A stretch of 37,300 nucleotides of DNA. It comes from Solobacterium sp. Its GTDB lineage: Bacteria; Bacillota_I; Bacilli_A; Erysipelotrichales; Erysipelotrichaceae. Position numbers and translations under genes: made by a program. The DNA is taken from NCBI GenBank assembly GCA_017459725.1, contig JAFUCL010000107.1, positions 1-37,300 on the forward strand, given 5' to 3'. The notes beneath the pieces are model-generated. The model did no database searches and had not been told where the DNA came from. It saw only the letters and a program-made list of their open reading frames with translations. Positions 32,453 to 37,300 of this stretch are shown piece by piece (position 1 is the stretch's first letter; each line of letters begins with the position of its first letter).

Positions 32453-32947
32453 TCAATGTATGACCGTGCAGACAACAGCCATGAACAGTGCCTCAAACGG
32501 GATCAGAATGATTCTCTTGATCTGCTCCTTACGGTTGTATCCGAAAGCATTGTATCCGGCGCATCCCTTTGTCTCCGGCAGATAATGCTGGAAGAACTGT
32601 GTCTTTGTAATCAGAAAATAATCAAGGCAGACAATATCAAATACCTTCAGGCCGTACAGCATGATCAGAAAGCGGAGGAAGAACTGCCCGAATGTATATC
32701 CTTTCTGCATTCCGTCATACCCGCCGTACAGAGATACACCCAGAAACCCCAGCATGCACAGTACCATGCAGATCCACCCAAACACCGGAGCGGTGCTGAA
32801 AGGTGGTTTGTGGTCAATTGCCGCAGCTTTGATATCCTCCGGAAAGAAGTCCATTAAACCTTTCCAGGGCAGGAAGTACGCTGCCAACCAGATCATCAGA
32901 AACAGAAGCAGACACAGAATAAGTGTCAGGATCAATGTCACCTTCAT
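32453..32947 (-). CDS. Small four-segment membrane protein, unknown function
   Basis: A 164-residue protein with about four hydrophobic segments, including an N-terminal one at 1-28 that could anchor or act as a signal. The start at 32947 has AAAAGGAG upstream; longer in-frame starts lie inside the preceding gene. It follows the ATC-hydrolase-like gene by 4 bp and shares its terminator, so the two form an operon under the 33564 palindrome. I do not recognise a family. Confidence 0.65.
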   Translation of the reverse strand: MKVTLILTLILCLLLFLMIWLAAYFLPWKGLMDFFPEDIKAAAIDHKPPFSTAPVFGWICMVLCMLGFLGVSLYGGYDGMQKGYTFGQFFLRFLIMLYGLKVFDIVCLDYFLITKTQFFQHYLPETKGCAGYNAFGYNRKEQIKRIILIPFEALFMAVVCTVIH

Positions 32948-32951
32948 ACAC

Positions 32952-33551
32952 TCACTCCTTTTCCGGATCAAAGCGCAGCCGGTAATCACAGTACGGTGCT
33001 CCTTCCGATACAGCAGTACCGCGTTCATACCGGATCTTCCGGAATCCCTTCATATATGCTTTATCCATATGACAGATGCACAGAACAGCCTTTTCCTCTC
33101 CCATCAGTTTTGCCAGATTGTGATACGGACAGGACAGAATATCCACCCCGTACATGCCCGGAGGCTCTGACACCAGTCTTCTTCTGTATCCGTTTTTTTC
33201 ACTGCTCATCATGTCCGCAATGCGTTCCATGTTGTTCCACAGCAGGCCCGGAAGACCCGGAATACCTGTCAGGACATGTACCATAGAGGCCAGTTTTCTG
33301 CCGGTTTCATCACCCCAGCTGTTCAGAAGCTTCTCTGCATCAAGTCCCTCTGCTTTCATGGCACGGTACAGCGCAACTGCCGGCAGGACCATAGCACCTT
33401 TATGTTTACGCAGGCCCGGATTCTCACGCAGAATATGGCAGTATTCACGGTCTGCACTGTTCCATATCCTCTCTGCTGTCTGTCTGCCGCATAAAGCTGT
33501 CAGTTTTCGGCGGAAACTTCTGTAGAATACCTGTCTGTCAATTGTCTTCAT
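32952..33551 (-). CDS. L-2-amino-thiazoline-4-carboxylic acid hydrolase family protein
   Basis: A 199-residue soluble protein that resembles the ATC hydrolase family (PF14196-type). ATC hydrolase opens a thiazoline ring to N-carbamoyl-cysteine, but most members in Bacillota have unknown roles. Visible features are an all-helical N-terminal half and a C-terminal segment with ILSCPYHNLAK, a Cys-rich CIC and a GFRKIRYERG ending. GGAGGG is 7 nt before the start. A perfect GTTAGCT-AC-AGCTAAC palindrome lies 12 bp upstream. It is transcribed with the small membrane protein. Confidence 0.7.
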   Translation of the reverse strand: MKTIDRQVFYRSFRRKLTALCGRQTAERIWNSADREYCHILRENPGLRKHKGAMVLPAVALYRAMKAEGLDAEKLLNSWGDETGRKLASMVHVLTGIPGLPGLLWNNMERIADMMSSEKNGYRRRLVSEPPGMYGVDILSCPYHNLAKLMGEEKAVLCICHMDKAYMKGFRKIRYERGTAVSEGAPYCDYRLRFDPEKE

Positions 33552-33563
33552 ATACCGCCCTCC

Positions 33564-33579
33564 GTTAGCTACAGCTAAC
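33564..33579. promoter_or_regulatory. Palindromic operator GTTAG-N6-CTAAC before the ATC-hydrolase-like operon
   Basis: A perfect 7-2-7 inverted repeat lies next to the ribosome site of the gene at 33551. Same TTAG-N6-CTAA pattern as sites at 25041 and 34883. A 2-bp gap makes an RNA hairpin unlikely, so a DNA operator is favoured. Confidence 0.6.
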
Positions 33580-33633
33580 CCGTAATCATATTCTATTCCC
33601 GGAAGATATGCGGAATCAAGCCGTGCGGTGCTA

Positions 33634-33663
33634 AAGAAAATGCTGTGCTTTTCAGTACAGCAT
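33634..33663 (-). terminator. Terminator after the VanY-like gene
   Basis: ATGCTGT (33640-33646) pairs perfectly with ACAGCAT (33657-33663); the minus strand continues TTTTCTTT. Confidence 0.8.
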
Positions 33664-33674
33664 CCAATGTTTGA

Positions 33675-34700
33675 TCAGTACCCGAATCCGGCAATCTGCC
33701 AGCTGCCTTCTTCATCACAGCCCAGCCACCACTGATAGTCCTTATAGTCCTGATCCGGATTCAGTGATCCGCTGTCTTCCTTCGGTGAATGGAAATCCAT
33801 CAGGAACTCCGCCGCCTTGACAAACCCGCAGTCCGGATTGTTTTCATTCAGCCATTTCAGGATTTCCTCTTCATCCGCAAGATCACCGGCATAGCGGATA
33901 TTCTGCAGCTGACATCCCTTCCATGCCGCAAACTGGCATTTGATGAGAACTGCCATTTCCTGCCGTTCCTCGTCACTGTACGCTTCGGAACTGCCCAGGA
34001 TTATATCAGGGTTGGTCTCTTTAGCCTCACCGAGCCAGCCCTCCAGTGTCATTCCCTTTGACATAATTTCCTTTGCTTTCTCCGTATCGCCTATATAGCG
34101 GATATGCCACGGTTCATATGCATACCCGGTGATATGCTCCTTGTCCGGCAGATACCGCAGAATAAAGCCATGGTCCGCCAGCTTGGCATGGATCTTCGTC
34201 CAGATTTCGGGATGCTGCATCATCTCTTCGTTCAGGACAATATCCTTCCCGTCAATAATCAGATACAGATCCAGGGCAAGACCGGTATGGTGTTCGGAAT
34301 AACCGGGTTTGGCGACAATCTTTGCGGCATAGTCGGCACCGTATTCCTTTGTGAACTCATCCATGATTTCCTGCTGCACTGCCACACTGCGGCGGGCATT
34401 GTCCAGGTCCACATAAATGTCTTCCTTCGCAAGCTCTTCCTTCAGTTCCAGATATGCTTTATACGCATTGACTTCCACTTCCACATCGTCACCGACGGTG
34501 TTTGTAAAATGCTCTGTCTTCAGATTTGTTTCCCAGTCATCCGGCAGCTGGTGAAGCTTGTTAACCAGGACCAGATAATCAATCTGATATGTCGGATCGG
34601 CGGTTTCCTCCGGTTTGGCGGACGGAACAGATGTTTCTTTTTTTCCGGTGCAGCCCGCAAGCAGGCATACTGCCAGAACTGTTATGAGTATCTTTTTCAT
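33675..34700 (-). CDS. VanY-type D,D-carboxypeptidase lipoprotein
   Basis: A 341-residue exported lipoprotein. The signal peptide ends in the lipobox LAGC with Cys17 to be acylated. The M15B peptidase domain (about 45-215) has zinc motif S135-x-H137-x2-G-x-A-x-D144 and E196-P-W-H199. It would trim D-Ala from cell-wall peptides. Residues 220-341 are an additional domain without a name I recognise, with Trp- and Asp-rich ending (DYKDYQWWLGCDEEGSWQIAGF). The start at 34700 is set by the signal peptide; the ribosome site is weak (GGACAG). Vancomycin resistance is not implied, since no vanH/A/X genes are present. Confidence 0.85.
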   Translation of the reverse strand: MKKILITVLAVCLLAGCTGKKETSVPSAKPEETADPTYQIDYLVLVNKLHQLPDDWETNLKTEHFTNTVGDDVEVEVNAYKAYLELKEELAKEDIYVDLDNARRSVAVQQEIMDEFTKEYGADYAAKIVAKPGYSEHHTGLALDLYLIIDGKDIVLNEEMMQHPEIWTKIHAKLADHGFILRYLPDKEHITGYAYEPWHIRYIGDTEKAKEIMSKGMTLEGWLGEAKETNPDIILGSSEAYSDEERQEMAVLIKCQFAAWKGCQLQNIRYAGDLADEEEILKWLNENNPDCGFVKAAEFLMDFHSPKEDSGSLNPDQDYKDYQWWLGCDEEGSWQIAGFGY

Positions 34701-34882
34701 AAACTGTCCAAATAGTATCAGGTTTGTTCTGACGCCTTTCCCCCGTACAGAACAGGAACAAATTATATCACTTCTCCGTTCTGCCGCATTTTGTGTGCAC
34801 GCTGCTGCAGAAGCACTTGTCCAAAAACCGAAAACCGGGATGTCACAAAACACACAATGACTGTACAATATTCCTGATACAT

Positions 34883-34898
34883 GTTAGTTAATACTAAC
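34883..34898. promoter_or_regulatory. Palindromic operator GTTAG-N6-CTAAC before the AraC gene
   Basis: GTTAGT-TAAT-ACTAAC has 6-bp perfect arms and lies 22 bp upstream of the AraC start. Third example of TTAG-N6-CTAA in the window. Confidence 0.55.
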
Positions 34899-34920
34899 TA
34901 TTTGAACGGAGAACTAAGCA

Positions 34921-35655
34921 ATGCAGGATCAGACTGAAAACAGTGCAAATATTATCTGCTGCGGTGAAAACTATATTGCCGGTATATCAAGTACATTCGG
35001 CGCGAAGCTGCACAGACATCCGCTGATTGAGATCTATGCGGCCTGTGACGGGAACAGTCATGTTGTGACTGACGAAGGTATCCTGCAGGGTGAGATCATC
35101 ATAATCGGACCGGATACGGTTCATGCGATATCCGACACCGGCAAACCGGGGATTGCGGTATTTCTGGATCCGCTGAGTGAATCGGGTTATTCCCTGTACA
35201 GAAACACCCTGGATACCCGGCCGGTATGCACGGCTGAGGCGGATGGTGTATCTGCTTCGCTGCTCGCAAAACTTTCGGCAGATTCCATCAGGACAGTCTC
35301 TGAGCATATACTTGCACAGCTGCAGGGAGAACCCGTCATACGGCCCTTTGATGAATCGGTGCTGCGGACGGTTGATCTTCTCAGTGATGAAACGTGCAGC
35401 TATGATATGAACACCCTGGCAGAGAAAGTCTTTCTGTCCAAGAGCAGACTCGCCCATGTCTTTTCGGAACAGACCGGTATAACACTTAAGGAATACCTGC
35501 AGTACAAACGACTGGAGGGAGCCTGCCGGAAGATCATGAAGGGAGCCAATATCACCGAAGCTGCCTTTGACACCGGGTTCTCGGGATCTTCGCACATTGC
35601 GGCTTCCAGCATGAAACTGACCGGGATGCAGCTGCGGAAGATGCTCAGCCTGTAA
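34921..35655 (+). CDS. AraC-family transcriptional regulator
   Basis: A 244-residue protein. Residues about 10-125 look like a cupin sensor domain (KLHRHPLIEIYAAC, VTDEGILQGEIIIIGPDTVH). Residues 150-240 form the double HTH of the AraC family (NTLAEKVFLSKSRLAHVFSEQ, ITEAAFDTGFSGSSHIAASS). Divergent from the VanY gene and upstream of the metallo-beta-lactamase-fold and methyltransferase genes. GGAG lies 12-13 nt before the start. It probably responds to a small ligand; a palindrome at 34883 may place it under the same control as the ABC and ATC-hydrolase operons. Confidence 0.85.
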   Translation: MQDQTENSANIICCGENYIAGISSTFGAKLHRHPLIEIYAACDGNSHVVTDEGILQGEIIIIGPDTVHAISDTGKPGIAVFLDPLSESGYSLYRNTLDTRPVCTAEADGVSASLLAKLSADSIRTVSEHILAQLQGEPVIRPFDESVLRTVDLLSDETCSYDMNTLAEKVFLSKSRLAHVFSEQTGITLKEYLQYKRLEGACRKIMKGANITEAAFDTGFSGSSHIAASSMKLTGMQLRKMLSL

Positions 35656-35736
35656 ACACAGGTCAGCGACTTTCTGCAAGTCCCGCGACTCCCCCTGCGC
35701 TACGATTTGTCTGTACAGCGGAAAGGAACTTCGAAC

Positions 35737-36552
35737 ATGAGTCTGATCGATTATTTTGCAATACACGTCGTCCCGAAAATGTACAGAGGCAAAGGCGCTC
35801 TCCATCCTTCGGAAACCGGCAGACTGACGGAAGCAGTCAGCTGTGTGCGTGAATATGATGTCAACATCTTCTTCATCCGCAAAGGTGAAACTCTGATTGC
35901 CATTGATTCAGGATATAAGAACCATCCCGGGCTGTTAAAGGAATGCGCGAAGATCGGTGTTGATCCGGCAAAGGTAAGCGCTCTGTTTCTGACCCATGCC
36001 GATCCCGATCACGCCGGCGGTCTGGATATTCATCAGGAGAATCACTTTAACAACGCGGTGGTATATCTCGGTGAGATAGAAGAGAACTACCTGAACAATA
36101 CGTATCACCGCAAAAAGATCGGTCCGTTCGGACTGAAGAACTCCGTCACGATTCAGAAAGGCTACCGGGTTCTGCAGGACGGCGAAACCGTAACGATCGG
36201 GGATATCAAAATACAGGCACTTCTGGTGCCCGGACATACACTTGGACATCTTTGTTATCTGATTGATGACACGATGCTGTTCACCGGTGATTCGATTGCC
36301 CTGAACAAAGACGGCGGATGGTGCTTCTTTGATATCTTCAACTATGACAGTAAGCTGAACAAAGAGTCGCTTGTCCGTCTGCGTGAGCGTCTGGATCTCA
36401 GCAGAATCCGGTATGTATTCACCTCGCATAACGGGTATACGGATGATGTGCGGAAAGCATTCATGCATATAGATGTGATTCCGGACCTGAAGCAGAAAGG
36501 ATATGTGTTTGACGAAACAGCTCCGTATGACTGTTTTGCAGTGAAAGGATGA
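35737..36552 (+). CDS. Metallo-beta-lactamase-fold hydrolase
   Basis: A 271-residue soluble protein of the MBL superfamily. The zinc motif is T-H87-A-D89-P-D91-H92, with the middle His of HxHxDH replaced by Asp. Later ligands are in VPGHTLGH, FTGDS and FTSHNGY. The Asp-for-His pattern resembles the divergent MBL subgroups such as flavo-diiron or glyoxalase-II-like relatives, but no flavodoxin domain is attached. The start at 35737 has AAAGGAAC 9 nt upstream; an ATG ten codons earlier is without a ribosome site. The methyltransferase gene follows 6 bp after its stop. Substrate unknown. Confidence 0.75.
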   Translation: MSLIDYFAIHVVPKMYRGKGALHPSETGRLTEAVSCVREYDVNIFFIRKGETLIAIDSGYKNHPGLLKECAKIGVDPAKVSALFLTHADPDHAGGLDIHQENHFNNAVVYLGEIEENYLNNTYHRKKIGPFGLKNSVTIQKGYRVLQDGETVTIGDIKIQALLVPGHTLGHLCYLIDDTMLFTGDSIALNKDGGWCFFDIFNYDSKLNKESLVRLRERLDLSRIRYVFTSHNGYTDDVRKAFMHIDVIPDLKQKGYVFDETAPYDCFAVKG

Positions 36553-36558
36553 TGACTT

Positions 36559-37167
36559 ATGAAGAATGCCAAAGAGAAATCCCGTGCCTATTTCAATGCC
36601 CACCGGAAATCCGGTCTTGCCCATGGCGGTTACTGGCGGCACGATTACCGCTCTCAGCTGCAGGCAATCGGCCGGATCAAACCGGAACGGCTGATTGATA
36701 TCGGCTGCGGAACCGGTGCGTTTCTGTGCCGTACGGCAGAGTGCTATCCGGACATACAGCTGAGTGCGCTTGATCTTTCGGAGGAAATGATCCGGGAAAC
36801 GGAAGAACGTCTGTCCGGACATGTGGATGCACGGGTCGGTGATGCCGAGCATATGCCGCTGCCCGATAAAGCGTACCAGGCAGTCACCTGCAACATGAGC
36901 ATCCATCATTATCCCCATCCTCAGGCAGCTGTAAATGAGATGTACAGGATTCTTGAACCGGGCGGATATCTGCTGCTGAACGACATGGACTGCATCGCAC
37001 CCATCAGAAGCATTGCCAATGTGATATTCCCCAGACTTCCCGGAGGCGACGTCAAAATGTATAACCGTACGGAAATCGAAAGTATGCTCATACAGGCAGG
37101 TTTCCGCAGACTGCGCTACCGGAAGATCACTCCGTTCTCCTTTCAGTGCATTGCCCTTAAATCATAA
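36559..37167 (+). CDS. Class I SAM-dependent methyltransferase
   Basis: A 202-residue enzyme with the SAM motif LIDIGCGTGAFL (about 49-60), motif II SALDLSEEMI, and a central VTCNMSIHHY then LEPGGYLLLNDM. It resembles the UbiE/COQ5-like broad class. It starts 6 bp after the MBL-fold gene with AAAGGATG upstream, so the two form an operon. Small-molecule methylation is likely; the acceptor cannot be inferred. Confidence 0.85.
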   Translation: MKNAKEKSRAYFNAHRKSGLAHGGYWRHDYRSQLQAIGRIKPERLIDIGCGTGAFLCRTAECYPDIQLSALDLSEEMIRETEERLSGHVDARVGDAEHMPLPDKAYQAVTCNMSIHHYPHPQAAVNEMYRILEPGGYLLLNDMDCIAPIRSIANVIFPRLPGGDVKMYNRTEIESMLIQAGFRRLRYRKITPFSFQCIALKS

Positions 37168-37242
37168 CCACCCGTGAAACGGGTGGTTTGCTCTAAGGCT
37201 ATAAGCCTTTTACTACAAGCCAGCGCCTTAAGACGCTGGCTT
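37168..37242. mobile_element. Hairpin array, possible end of an IS200/IS605-type element
   Basis: Three perfect hairpins follow one another right after the methyltransferase stop: CCACCCG/CGGGTGG (37168-37186, 5-nt loop), AAGGCT/AGCCTT (37195-37209, 3-nt loop) and AAGCCAGCG/CGCTGGCTT (37217-37242, 8-nt loop). The first could be the operon's terminator. The set resembles the structured ends of IS200/IS605 elements, where transposases recognise subterminal hairpins. The element body would lie beyond the window, so this is not proved. Confidence 0.4.
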
Positions 37243-37300
37243 TTCCACACGCTCTGTGTCGAAGCCACTTTTGCATTTTCAACTGTTGCCGGCCGTCAAC

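Noticed and set aside
33675..34700. Vancomycin resistance determinant
   Set aside because: Only a VanY-type peptidase is present; no vanHAX or sensor-regulator pair. Such carboxypeptidases are common housekeeping wall enzymes.
35935..36918. 327-codon minus-strand frame
   Set aside because: Antisense to the MBL-fold and methyltransferase genes; no ribosome site and no family resemblance.

Overview
The window looks like a chromosomal segment of a low-to-mid GC Bacillota, most plausibly an Erysipelotrichia-type anaerobe. The reasons are AGGAGG-type ribosome sites, short intergenic gaps with many ATGA/TAATG overlaps, clear rho-independent terminators, and a gene repertoire without respiratory genes. 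The taxon is an inference. No tRNA, rRNA, CRISPR array or integrase was seen.

Left part (1-7.7 kb): the 5' end of a gene running off the left edge, a Na+/Pi cotransporter with a PhoU-like tail, then a plus-strand operon of a UbiA-family prenyltransferase, a B12-type radical SAM enzyme and a HAD phosphatase behind a structured leader. A two-module esterase and a decayed stretch follow. The decayed stretch fuses the start of a gene like the left-edge one to the last ~34 codons of an ABC exporter gene like the one at 21.6 kb.

Centre (7.7-21.4 kb): a catabolic island of two minus-strand operons around a plus-strand PucR-type regulator and a thioredoxin-like gene. Operon A (21.4 to 17.9 kb) encodes a cyanurate/barbiturate-type ring-opening amidohydrolase, a CodA/AtzC-like aminohydrolase and a permease. 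Operon B (14.5 to 7.7 kb) encodes a nucleobase-type permease, a biuret-hydrolase-like cysteine hydrolase, a DUF2877 protein, FdrA, YlbE and carbamate kinase. The last four are the oxamate-carbamoyltransferase set plus kinase known from allantoin fermentation, but no allantoin, ureidoglycolate or oxalurate genes are here. The proposed logic is to deaminate and open a heterocycle (cyanuric acid or barbiturate class), remove ammonia, cleave the carbamoyl intermediate with phosphate to carbamoyl phosphate, and make ATP. Both control regions carry the same 17-bp inverted repeat, TTGTC-N7-GACAA, a candidate PucR operator. This is the most interesting system in the window.

Right part (21.6-37.3 kb): a CydDC-like ABC exporter pair, a DUF3267 membrane protein, an E2-acyltransferase-like protein lacking its catalytic His, a GtrA protein, a CPBP protease, and threonine catabolism (tdh-kbl). 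Then come an EAL protein coupled to an Fe-S-flavoprotein-like reductase, an ATC-hydrolase-like protein with a small membrane protein, a VanY-like lipoprotein, an AraC regulator, a metallo-beta-lactamase-fold protein and a methyltransferase. Three promoters here (25.0, 33.6, 34.9 kb) share TTAG-N6-CTAA palindromes, suggesting a common regulator outside the window. The right edge holds a cluster of hairpins resembling the end of an IS200/IS605-type element.
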